From the NCBI RefSeq assembly GCF_965224175.1, contig NZ_OZ245041.1:1922001-1986000 (forward strand): a DNA stretch of 64,000 nt, read 5' to 3'. The notes below the pieces were generated by a model. The model was not told the origin of the DNA. It saw only the letters and a program-made list of their open reading frames with translations, and searched no databases. A program made the translations under genes and the position numbers. This DNA comes from Kordia sp965224175 (GTDB lineage: Bacteria; Bacteroidota; Bacteroidia; Flavobacteriales; Flavobacteriaceae). Of this stretch, positions 45,476 to 52,848 are shown one piece after another. Position 1 is the stretch's first letter; each line of letters begins with the position of its first letter.

Positions 45476-46855
45476 TTATTTTTTCTTAAATAAATACAGT
45501 ACGCGTTGCGAATCTGGAATGTCTTTTTTGGCTACTAATTCGAAATATTCTGTGTAATTTTTTTCAAAGTCTTCCAAATTGTAATGTCCAAAATGATCTT
45601 TGAATTCTGCTTTTGCATTGAGTAAACGCGTTGCGTATGAATCAGCTCGTTTTGGAAACTCTATGATGAGGTTTTCAGAAAATGAAGCAAAAAATGCTGC
45701 CGAATTTTCAAAAGGCACATTTCCTGTAAGTGACAAATGGTGAATTAAAGCCAACGCCAACGTTACATCAGGTTGAAACTCTTGAACACGCTTTACAAAC
45801 GAAAAACGCTCTGTATTTTGAAAACCTATTGCCGCCGACGGATTGAGCAAATCAATCACGAAAGGCAACATGTTTTGTTCTTTATTTTTCTTGACAGAAT
45901 AATAATTTTGATCTACCGCGTTGTTGTCAATATCACCTACCAAAGCCGTGGTTACGTCACTAGTAATTTGACGTACAAAGGTTCCATCATTTCCTCCAAC
46001 ATCAATTACAGTCTTAGCTTTTAATTGTAAAATCCAATCGTTGATGATTGTTGATTTCTGTTGAAAAGCCGCATCAGAATAGTTTGTTTTTTGATAATAA
46101 TCGCCCCATTCCGATTGCTCTTTGAGTTGTATTTTTTTGATGTAGTTATATAAATTATCAATGATGTTAAACAATCCTTTTTTGGACAAAGTTGCTTGCT
46201 TTGTAGCTTGTACATCTTCTTCTTGATGTTTGTTTTCATACTTCGCCAACAAGTGAATGTTTGTATATAAAAACGGATTCAATTTTGTTTTTGAAGGCAA
46301 TAAAGAAGAAATCATCTTCAGCGGAATTCCATCAATGAAGTTTGACATTGTTTTTAGAAATTCTGCTCCGTGATATTTGGCAACAACTAAAGGTCCTAAA
46401 AAGTGTGTTATGAATTGTTTGTACGCACGCCACGGTGTATTTTCTTGATAAAAGTCTAATGAAAGTGTATCTATAAAAATTGCATTTCCTTTGTAAAAAG
46501 CAATGTTATACGCTGTGGCATCTTTTAATGAGAAATCATTTTGCAGCGCATATTTTTGAAGCTTTAATGTATGTAAAGCTGCTTCTTTGTATTGCTGAAA
46601 ACTCCATTCGTATGGATACGTAATAAATGGAATTTGTGCTGGCTGAATACAAATTTGTGTATCAGAACGCTCAATTTCTTCATGCGGAATCAACAGTTTG
46701 TGTTGAAATGCTTTTTCAAAGAAACCATTTTTATTTAGTGCTTCGTATTGTGGAAAATAACTAGGAAATATAATCCTTTTGATTATGTCGTTCTCAATAT
46801 ATATGTGTCCACTTGGATCTCGATATGAAGAAGCGTGTCGTGAATTATTTGTCAT
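45476..46855 (-). CDS. class I SAM-dependent methyltransferase (NoeA-like)
   Basis: A 459-residue protein. The C-terminal half is a Rossmann methyltransferase with the SAM-binding loop AKTVIDVGGNDGTFVRQI (about residue 285), an acidic second motif VGDIDNNAVDQNYY and DVTLALALIHHLSLTGNVPF. The first 230 residues are a separate domain (SYRDPSGHIYIENDIIKRI, LKDATAYNIAFYKGNAIFIDTLSLDF, written in part) seen in NoeA-like nodulation proteins. Flanked by two sulfatase-like paralogs, it probably modifies the same glycan. The overlap with the small upstream gene implies one operon. Confidence 0.85.
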   Translation of the reverse strand: MTNNSRHASSYRDPSGHIYIENDIIKRIIFPSYFPQYEALNKNGFFEKAFQHKLLIPHEEIERSDTQICIQPAQIPFITYPYEWSFQQYKEAALHTLKLQKYALQNDFSLKDATAYNIAFYKGNAIFIDTLSLDFYQENTPWRAYKQFITHFLGPLVVAKYHGAEFLKTMSNFIDGIPLKMISSLLPSKTKLNPFLYTNIHLLAKYENKHQEEDVQATKQATLSKKGLFNIIDNLYNYIKKIQLKEQSEWGDYYQKTNYSDAAFQQKSTIINDWILQLKAKTVIDVGGNDGTFVRQITSDVTTALVGDIDNNAVDQNYYSVKKNKEQNMLPFVIDLLNPSAAIGFQNTERFSFVKRVQEFQPDVTLALALIHHLSLTGNVPFENSAAFFASFSENLIIEFPKRADSYATRLLNAKAEFKDHFGHYNLEDFEKNYTEYFELVAKKDIPDSQRVLYLFKKK

Positions 46856-47057
46856 CTTTCGATGCTTTTTCTATGGTAGAATCGTCAATATCAATATCTT
46901 CAAACATGTCGTTTTCAGGAGTGTTTTTATGCAAACCAAAAATTGATTTTATTTTATACATAATACTCTTAGAAAACAAGGCAATTCCAGCCACAGCGGC
47001 AACAATTGCTTGAATCAACATCGCTCCTAAACCGGCATCAAAATAAAGAAAGTACAT
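46845..47057 (-). CDS. small membrane protein (70 aa)
   Basis: A 70-residue protein with one membrane segment (GLGAMLIQAIVAAVAGIALF, residues 9-28) and a charged, acidic cytoplasmic tail (MFEDIDIDDSTIEKASKDDK). Its end overlaps the methyltransferase start by 11 bases, so it belongs to that operon. Function unknown; similar tiny proteins occur next to polysaccharide genes and may help assemble a membrane complex. Confidence 0.7.
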   Translation of the reverse strand: MYFLYFDAGLGAMLIQAIVAAVAGIALFSKSIMYKIKSIFGLHKNTPENDMFEDIDIDDSTIEKASKDDK

Positions 47058-47147
47058 AGTTTTGATATTTTCGTAAAGATAGAAAAATTTACTTTTTAGT
47101 AATACAAATTACTTTAAGTTTGCTAAAGTAGCAAAAAATGATCAGTA

Positions 47148-48638
47148 TTATTCTTTTTTTGTGGTTTCTTCATGTTTCTTAAACACGATATTTCCCTCTG
47201 CGTCAATATATTCATACAATCCGTAAGGTGCATCTTCTATAATTAACGAAAAACTCTTATCGTCTTCCAAATGCTTTAAATAGCTTTCGTCTTCACTCAA
47301 ATATGTAAATAAAATCCTGAATAGATTCACGGTAGACGCAAACTTGCTATCATAATCTGGCGCATTTCCTTCTGGCCATTTAATAGCCAAAGCAGCAGAA
47401 AAGACAGCATATATTTTGTCTCTATCAGTTTGTTTTTCTAGAATTTCCGCATAATAATCTAACCCGACAAAACCGCCGTGGTCTGCAGTAATTACAATCA
47501 AGCTATTTGGATCGTTTTGAATGATGATATCTGTAATTTCTTTGAGCCAATCGTTGGTTTCTTTTAGTTTATCAAGATATTTCTCTCGATCACTTTCTAC
47601 ATCTGGAGCATCACTTTTTGTTCGTGTAATGTGACTTGGCGCAATTTTTTCTATGAAGTAGAAATTACGACTGTTTTTGTTTGTGTTGATTGCTTCTTTT
47701 AAAGGTTCAATGAGATCGTATTGATCTTTAAAAGCATTGTTTCCAAACCAAGGAATATCGTAATAATTTATGTTGCATTCGTCATACGCAAGCGTAGGTC
47801 TACTCATCAGTAAATACGGATATTCTAGCAGCAAAAAGGTTTTGTATTGATTATTTTTAAGAGTAGAAAGTACTGAGTTGTTTCCCACAATTTTAGACGG
47901 TAATCCAAATAAAGCTCCTTTGTTTTCATGTCCGATCATGTGATGATGCTTCATGGTAAATAATGCTGTATTTGACAATAAGGTTGAAATGTAATTACTT
48001 CTAAAGTTGTCGTATATTTTGAAGTTTTTTGCTTTGAGATGATTTGAAAAGTCTGAGTTATCAAAATTATACATTCCTTTCCCTAATTCTGAAAAATTCA
48101 CATAACCATCTGGCTGAATGACATATATGTTTGGTGTTTTCTGAAAAGTTGCTTCTTCTATCGCATCTGGCTGTTGCAACCATGCTTCCGATCGTGTTAC
48201 ATATTCATATAACATTGGCGGAATTTTAACGAAAGCTATCAGCGCTAATAAGAACTGAAAGATGACTATTTTTTCATAATGTTTCCACAGAAAAATGGCA
48301 AGGCATACTGCAAAAAAACATCCTAAAACCAGCATTCTACGTGCATTGAATCCGTATGTTTTTCCAATGATAAAAAAAGTAAAGAATCCTGCGTTGAGTA
48401 TAGGAATACTATATTTTTCAAACTTTTTTAGGAATGCTATTCTCTCAACAATAATTTTAGTCAACACAAAAACAACTATTGGAAATGCGATAAAGAACAG
48501 CAGCATCATTCCAAATTGTGGCCACGAACTAACAAGAAAAAAGTTGGTTCCGTACGTATGTACAATAGCATATAAACCCGCAGCAATTGCCGATATAATA
48601 GCGTAAAACCACTTGTTCTTTTTTATTTTTTGTAGCAT
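47148..48638 (-). CDS. sulfatase-like membrane protein, paralog of 43978
   Basis: A paralog of the 43978 protein, about 496 residues from the inner ATG (MLQKIKKNKWFYAIISAIAAG). An earlier ATG at 48671 would add 11 residues before a start that otherwise lines up with the sister. It shares the helical first third, IYVIQPDGYVNFSELGKG, KHHHMIGHENKGALFG and LIVITADHGGFVGLDYY. The two genes flank a methyltransferase, so they probably arose by duplication and may decorate different positions of one glycan. No CxPxR motif is seen. Confidence 0.8.
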   Translation of the reverse strand: MLQKIKKNKWFYAIISAIAAGLYAIVHTYGTNFFLVSSWPQFGMMLLFFIAFPIVVFVLTKIIVERIAFLKKFEKYSIPILNAGFFTFFIIGKTYGFNARRMLVLGCFFAVCLAIFLWKHYEKIVIFQFLLALIAFVKIPPMLYEYVTRSEAWLQQPDAIEEATFQKTPNIYVIQPDGYVNFSELGKGMYNFDNSDFSNHLKAKNFKIYDNFRSNYISTLLSNTALFTMKHHHMIGHENKGALFGLPSKIVGNNSVLSTLKNNQYKTFLLLEYPYLLMSRPTLAYDECNINYYDIPWFGNNAFKDQYDLIEPLKEAINTNKNSRNFYFIEKIAPSHITRTKSDAPDVESDREKYLDKLKETNDWLKEITDIIIQNDPNSLIVITADHGGFVGLDYYAEILEKQTDRDKIYAVFSAALAIKWPEGNAPDYDSKFASTVNLFRILFTYLSEDESYLKHLEDDKSFSLIIEDAPYGLYEYIDAEGNIVFKKHEETTKKE

Positions 48639-48750
48639 TTTAAGATTCACAATACCTATTGTTTGTGTCACAAAATACTATTTTTATATGTATTTACTAC
48701 GTTAATATGTGATGACTCAAAAAGAGTTTCTGTCAAGTGAGAAGTTAATT

Positions 48751-48990
48751 TTACTTTTTACGCGCTGTTAGATGATAGATATTAATCCCTAAAATGGCAA
48801 AGTTGGTAATGATAATTGGCAAACCTACGCGCAATGTTGGCATTAAACAACCGTAAGCAACAAATAGCAAACAACCAACAGCATTGATCATTCGTAATTT
48901 TTTTAAGTCTTTCATTGTGAAGGATACTAATACGGCAATTGATGCTAAATATCCTATCCATTCTGTGATTGTAATTCCTAGTATTTCCAT
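48751..48990 (-). CDS. small 3-helix membrane protein (YgjV-like)
   Basis: A 79-residue membrane protein with three helices: WIGYLASIAVLVSFTMKD, MINAVGCLLFVAYGCLM and IIITNFAILGINIYHL. The pattern Ala-Val-Leu-Val-Ser-Phe, then Asn-Ala-x-Gly-Cys, resembles the YgjV-like small inner-membrane family, which has no known role. It lies at the head of the polysaccharide block on the same strand, 80 bases before the sulfatase-like gene. The family name is tentative. Confidence 0.65.
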   Translation of the reverse strand: MEILGITITEWIGYLASIAVLVSFTMKDLKKLRMINAVGCLLFVAYGCLMPTLRVGLPIIITNFAILGINIYHLTARKK

Positions 48991-49107
48991 ATTTGGTTAT
49001 TTGTTTATTCGTTATTTGTTTTTTGATCGCTTCGTTTTTTTGTTGACTGATCATAAACTAATGATTTTTTCAACTTATGTACTCAGTTTATTATTTAATT
49101 GAAGCGC

Positions 49108-49147
49108 ATAAAAAAGGTTTCACTGCGTACCAATGAAACCTTTTTAT
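49108..49147. terminator. terminator after typA
   Basis: AAAAAGGTTTCA pairs with TGAAACCTTTTT around an 11-base loop, with A and T runs, just after the typA stop. Confidence 0.85.
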
Positions 49148-49167
49148 ATAGTTTGAATCTTGTGTTT

Positions 49168-50967
49168 TTAGATTGATTTGTTACGCTTTCTTTCTACTTC
49201 CGTTAAAAATACTTTTCGTAAACGTAGATGATTTGGTGTTACTTCCACGTATTCATCTTTTTGAATGTATTCTAAAGCTTCTTCTAGAGAGAATTTGATT
49301 GCAGGAACAATTTTAGCTTTATCATCTGCTCCGGAAGAACGTACGTTTGATAGCTTTTTTGTTTTGGTAACATTTACTGTCATATCATCTCTACGAGAGT
49401 TTTCTCCAATTACCTGACCTTCATAAATTTCTTCTCCTGGATCTACAAAGAACTTTCCTCTATCTTGTAATTTATCAATAGAATATGGAATTGCAGTTCC
49501 TTTTTCCATAGATACTAATGAACCGTTTTGACGTTCTGGAATTCCACCGCGTAATGGTTGGTATTCTTTGTATCTGTGTGCCATAATTGCTTCTCCAGCG
49601 GTTGCTGTTAACAATTGATTACGTAATCCGATGATTCCTCTTGACGGAATTAAGAATTCGCATACCATACGATCTCCTTTCGCTTCCATACTCAACATTT
49701 CACCTTTACGAAGTGTTACCATTTCGATTGCTTTTCCAGATACGTGTTCTGGTAAATCGATCGTTAATTCTTCAATTGGCTCACATTTTACACCATCTAT
49801 TTCTTTGATAATTACCTGTGGCTGACCAATTTGCAATTCATATCCTTCTCTACGCATCGTTTCAATTAATACAGATAAGTGTAATACACCTCTACCAAAT
49901 ACGATAAATTTATCTGCACTATCTGTTTCGTTGACACGTAACGCTAAGTTTTTCTCTAATTCTTTTGTTAAACGATCTTTGATATGACGAGATGTTACAA
50001 ATTTTCCATCTTTCCCAAAGAAAGGTGAATCATTGATTGTAAATAACATACTCATTGTAGGCTCATCAATAGCAATCGTTTTTAATCCTTCTGGATTTTC
50101 TAAATCAGCAATCGTATCTCCAATTTCAAATCCTTCCAAACCAACAATTGCACAAATGTCTCCAACTTGGATTTCAGAAACTTTCTTTCTTCCCAAACCT
50201 TCAAACGTGTGTAATTCTTTTATTTTTGATTTGATGACAGATTTATCACGTTTTACCAAAGAAACTTGCATTCCTTCTTTTAGCGTTCCTCTTTGTAAAC
50301 GTCCAATAGCAATACGTCCTGTAAATGAAGAATAGTCTAACGAAGTGATTAACATTTGCGTACTTCCTTCATCAAATTCTGGCGTAGGAATGTGTTCCAT
50401 AACCATATCTAATAAAGGCTCAATATTTTCAGTTGGTTTCTGCCAATCGTCAGACATCCAATTGTTTTTTGCTGATCCGTATACTACAGGAAAATCTAGC
50501 TGCCATTCTTCTGCACCTAATTCGAACATTAAGTCAAATACTTTTTCGTATACTTCTTCTGGCGTACAGTTTTCTTTATCAACTTTATTGACAACCACAC
50601 AAGGTTTTAATCCTAAATCGATTGCTTTTTGCAGTACAAAACGCGTTTGTGGCATTGGTCCTTCAAAAGCATCTACTAATAGCAATACTCCATCTGCCAT
50701 GTTTAATACACGTTCTACTTCTCCACCAAAATCGGCGTGACCTGGAGTATCAATGATATTGATTTTAGTTCCTTTGTAGTTTACAGAAACATTTTTAGAA
50801 GTAATCGTAATTCCACGTTCACGTTCTAAATCGTTGTTATCAAGAATTAAATCTCCTGTATTTTCGTTTTCACGAAACAATTGACAGTGATACATAATTT
50901 TATCAACCAAGGTTGTTTTTCCGTGATCTACGTGCGCAATTATTGCAATATTTTTAATTGAAGCCAT
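49168..50967 (-). CDS. typA: ribosome-associated GTPase TypA/BipA
   Basis: A translation-factor-family GTPase of 599 residues, the family norm, that binds 70S ribosomes and is needed for growth under stress or at low temperature. The GTPase motifs are AHVDHGKTTLVDK, RERGITI, DTPGHADFGGEVERVL and VVNKVDKE. Elongation-factor domains II, III and V follow, then the BipA-specific C-terminal domain (RMVCEFLIPSRGIIGLRN, YKEYQPLRGGIPERQNGSLV quoted in part). It stands alone with an exact -7 box 23 bases before the ATG. Confidence 0.97.
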   Translation of the reverse strand: MASIKNIAIIAHVDHGKTTLVDKIMYHCQLFRENENTGDLILDNNDLERERGITITSKNVSVNYKGTKINIIDTPGHADFGGEVERVLNMADGVLLLVDAFEGPMPQTRFVLQKAIDLGLKPCVVVNKVDKENCTPEEVYEKVFDLMFELGAEEWQLDFPVVYGSAKNNWMSDDWQKPTENIEPLLDMVMEHIPTPEFDEGSTQMLITSLDYSSFTGRIAIGRLQRGTLKEGMQVSLVKRDKSVIKSKIKELHTFEGLGRKKVSEIQVGDICAIVGLEGFEIGDTIADLENPEGLKTIAIDEPTMSMLFTINDSPFFGKDGKFVTSRHIKDRLTKELEKNLALRVNETDSADKFIVFGRGVLHLSVLIETMRREGYELQIGQPQVIIKEIDGVKCEPIEELTIDLPEHVSGKAIEMVTLRKGEMLSMEAKGDRMVCEFLIPSRGIIGLRNQLLTATAGEAIMAHRYKEYQPLRGGIPERQNGSLVSMEKGTAIPYSIDKLQDRGKFFVDPGEEIYEGQVIGENSRRDDMTVNVTKTKKLSNVRSSGADDKAKIVPAIKFSLEEALEYIQKDEYVEVTPNHLRLRKVFLTEVERKRNKSI

Positions 50968-50989
50968 TTATCGCTGATTTTTAAGCGTG

Positions 50990-50997
50990 CAAATGTA
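50990..50997 (-). promoter_or_regulatory. -7 promoter box of typA
   Basis: TACATTTG on the minus strand, exact TAnnTTTG match, 23 bases before the typA start. Confidence 0.55.
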
Positions 50998-51108
50998 CTG
51001 TTTATTTGTTAGAGAATGTAATTTTAGTCAATTTTTTAAGTTATCTTTCTGTTAATCAATGATTTTTACTGGGATAATTTTGTCTTACACACTACTAAAA
51101 TTTAACCT

Positions 51109-51116
51109 ATCTTTGT
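51109..51116 (+). promoter_or_regulatory. -7 promoter box of kdsA
   Basis: TATCTTTG, exact TAnnTTTG match, 17 bases before the ATG at 51133. It overlaps the GTG at 51115, so that GTG cannot be the start on this transcript. Confidence 0.6.
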
Positions 51117-51132
51117 GCAAAATTTACAATTT

Positions 51133-51951
51133 ATGCAACTGAGTTCTATTCCAAAAATTAAACATACTACATCTGGTAATTTCTTTTTATTGGCAGGTCC
51201 ATGTGCTATTGAAAGCGAAGATATGGCATTGCGCATTGCTGAAAAAGTGATTAAAATTACGGACGCTTTAGAGATTCCATATGTATTCAAAGGAAGCTTT
51301 AAGAAGGCGAATCGAAGTAGAATTGATAGTTTTACTGGTATTGGTGATGAAAAGGCATTAGAAATATTAAAAAAGGTTTCTGAGACCTTTAATGTCCCAA
51401 CAGTTACTGATATTCATGAAGCTTCAGATGCTGCAAAAGCGGCTCAGTATGTTGATGTATTACAAATTCCTGCGTTTTTAGTACGCCAGACAGATTTGGT
51501 CGTTGCCGCAGCGAAAACAGGAAAAGTTGTCAACTTGAAAAAAGGACAGTTTATGAGTCCCGAAAGTATGCAACATGCTGTTAGAAAAGTACACGATTCT
51601 GGAAACGAAAATGCTTGGATTACTGATAGAGGAACGATGTTTGGATATCAGGATATGATTGTTGATTTTCGCGGAATTCCTACAATGAAACAATTTGCTC
51701 CAACGGTTTTAGATGTCACACACTCGTTACAACAACCAAATCAATCTAGCGGAGTTACGGGCGGAAGACCAGATATGATTGAAACTATTGCGCGTGCAGG
51801 CGTAGTCAATAATGTTGACGGACTCTTTATTGAAACACATTTTGATCCAGCTAATGCAAAGAGTGATGGAGCCAATATGTTGCACTTAGATCACTTGGAA
51901 AGATTATTAACGAATTTGGTAAAAATTAGAAAGACAATTAATTCTTTGTAG
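51133..51951 (+). CDS. kdsA: 2-dehydro-3-deoxyphosphooctonate aldolase (KDO-8-phosphate synthase)
   Basis: Condenses phosphoenolpyruvate with arabinose 5-phosphate to KDO-8-phosphate, the first committed step to the KDO sugar of lipopolysaccharide. I start at MQLSSIPKIKH (272 residues) because the promoter box overlaps the only earlier start. LLAGPCAIES has Cys where metal-independent enzymes have Asn, so this is the metal-dependent class. KGSFKKANRSR, VTDIHE, QIPAFLVRQTDLV and DVTHSLQQPNQSSGVTGG are the active-site segments. It agrees with the O-antigen genes in implying full LPS. Confidence 0.96.
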   Translation: MQLSSIPKIKHTTSGNFFLLAGPCAIESEDMALRIAEKVIKITDALEIPYVFKGSFKKANRSRIDSFTGIGDEKALEILKKVSETFNVPTVTDIHEASDAAKAAQYVDVLQIPAFLVRQTDLVVAAAKTGKVVNLKKGQFMSPESMQHAVRKVHDSGNENAWITDRGTMFGYQDMIVDFRGIPTMKQFAPTVLDVTHSLQQPNQSSGVTGGRPDMIETIARAGVVNNVDGLFIETHFDPANAKSDGANMLHLDHLERLLTNLVKIRKTINSL

Positions 51952-51982
51952 ACTTGTTAGACTTGTTAGACTTGTTAGACTA
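51950..51982. repeat. 10-base tandem repeat after kdsA
   Basis: GACTTGTTAGACTTGTTAGA continues so that the 10-base unit ACTTGTTAG is present three times in tandem directly after the kdsA stop. The same TTAGAC core occurs in the degenerate repeats at 34957-35060. Confidence 0.8.
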
Positions 51983-52000
51983 AAATTATTTTAAATATAT

Positions 52001-52030
52001 AGCCGTTAGTAAAAACTAGCGGCTTTTTTT
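52001..52030. terminator. terminator between kdsA and gene 52006
   Basis: AGCCGTTAGT pairs with ACTAGCGGCT around an AAAA loop and is followed by T residues. It overlaps the stop codon of the converging DUF1801 gene. Confidence 0.8.
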
Positions 52031-52353
52031 AGCACTTCTATTAATACCGTGTCATTGATATCTTCTATTGTCTTGTAACGCAAAGATGCTATTCGTTTTC
52101 TGGTTTCGGTTACTAAATATTCTTGATGAATTTGAATTTTTTGTCCTTCCATAATTCCTATATCTACAAATTGTTTTTTATGACTAGCATTTAGAAAACA
52201 AAAAGGTTTTCCGTTGAGATAGTAAAACGGAATTCTGTATTTGTATTTTAATTCCATTGTTGGAAATGTATACTCTATTAAAACTTGTAATTGTAATAGA
52301 ATTGATTTGTAAGGTTCTGGTTGTTTTAAAATATAATCTTCTGCAGGATTCAT
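52006..52353 (-). CDS. DUF1801 domain-containing protein
   Basis: A 115-residue protein made of one DUF1801 (YdhG-like) domain: AEDYILKQPEPYKSILLQL at the start, MELKYKYRIPFYYLNGKPFC in the middle, then HKKQFVDIGIMEG. This small fold is related to frataxin-like domains and has no firm function. No signal peptide or membrane helix. Its stop lies inside the kdsA terminator hairpin. It is transcribed alone. Confidence 0.88.
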   Translation of the reverse strand: MNPAEDYILKQPEPYKSILLQLQVLIEYTFPTMELKYKYRIPFYYLNGKPFCFLNASHKKQFVDIGIMEGQKIQIHQEYLVTETRKRIASLRYKTIEDINDTVLIEVLKKAASFY

Positions 52354-52398
52354 GTATTCAAAATATGTCCCTAAGATAGTTTTATTTTATTTTTAATT

Positions 52399-52430
52399 AA
52401 AAAAAGACTTGCACAATACAAGCCTTTTTA
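52399..52430 (-). terminator. terminator after precursor 52460
   Basis: AAAAAGACTTG pairs with CAAGCCTTTTT with one mismatch around a 7-base loop; runs of A and T flank it. Confidence 0.75.
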
Positions 52431-52459
52431 ATGTTTTAAAATCCTTTCACGCTAATTAT

Positions 52460-52747
52460 TTAATCACGTTTTGTATCTCCGTCAGCTGCTCCACAATAAT
52501 CAGTTACTCCTGAACGAGTTGGTGGACGTGTACAAGAAGTATTACACGAAGTACATGTTTCATTTAACGTTTCATTATCACAGCGATTTGTACCACAACG
52601 GTCTGTAAGACATGTATAACCATCAACAGATACGATACGTGTATCTTCATTTTGTATAGTTCCACCAATAATGTTTGTCATTTTATTAAACGATACAACC
52701 GTTGTTTTTTGGAATTGTAATTTTGAGGAGAATTCTTTTTTCTTCAT
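52460..52747 (-). CDS. class I lanthipeptide-type precursor peptide, cassette B
   Basis: A precursor of 95 residues from the ATG at 52747 (MKKKEFSSKLQFQKTTVVSF); an ATG six codons earlier would add MKPNMI, which no sister has. The leader is a looser form of the L-x-L-x-K-x-x-I-S pattern and ends in Ile-Gly-Gly at residues 28-29. The core is the most Cys/Thr-rich of all: seven Cys, several directly after Thr or Ser (YTC, ETCTSC, NTSC), which suits dehydration and ring formation. It lies directly downstream of the TPR/AraC regulator at 52849 with its own promoter and terminator. Confidence 0.72.
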   Translation of the reverse strand: MKKKEFSSKLQFQKTTVVSFNKMTNIIGGTIQNEDTRIVSVDGYTCLTDRCGTNRCDNETLNETCTSCNTSCTRPPTRSGVTDYCGAADGDTKRD

Positions 52748-52775
52748 AATCATATTTGGTTTCATAAGTTATGTT

Positions 52776-52783
52776 CAAATATA
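52776..52783 (-). promoter_or_regulatory. -7 box of precursor 52460
   Basis: TATATTTG on the minus strand, exact TAnnTTTG match, 29 bases before the ATG. The flanking TTTTATATTTGAA is identical before the other cassette's precursor. Confidence 0.6.
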
Positions 52784-52836
52784 AAACCAGAAGTGGTAGA
52801 TTGAGCAAAAAGCATCTTATAATTCATAAAACCAGA
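52781..52836 (-). promoter_or_regulatory. pair of 11-base direct repeats over the precursor promoter
   Basis: ATAAAACCAGA occurs at 52781-52791 and 52826-52836, 45 bases apart (about four helical turns); the first copy touches the -7 box. Direct repeats are the usual kind of AraC-family site. Confidence 0.4.
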
Positions 52837-52848
52837 GAGTAAAAAACA

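Noticed and set aside
48782..49054. 90-residue minus-strand frame overlapping the YgjV-like gene
   Set aside because: It runs in another frame of the same strand, is low-complexity at its start and overlaps a better membrane-protein gene.
51115..51132. GTG at 51115 as the kdsA start
   Set aside because: The -7 promoter box TATCTTTG overlaps it, so the transcript would begin after it; the ATG at 51133 fits the protein family.
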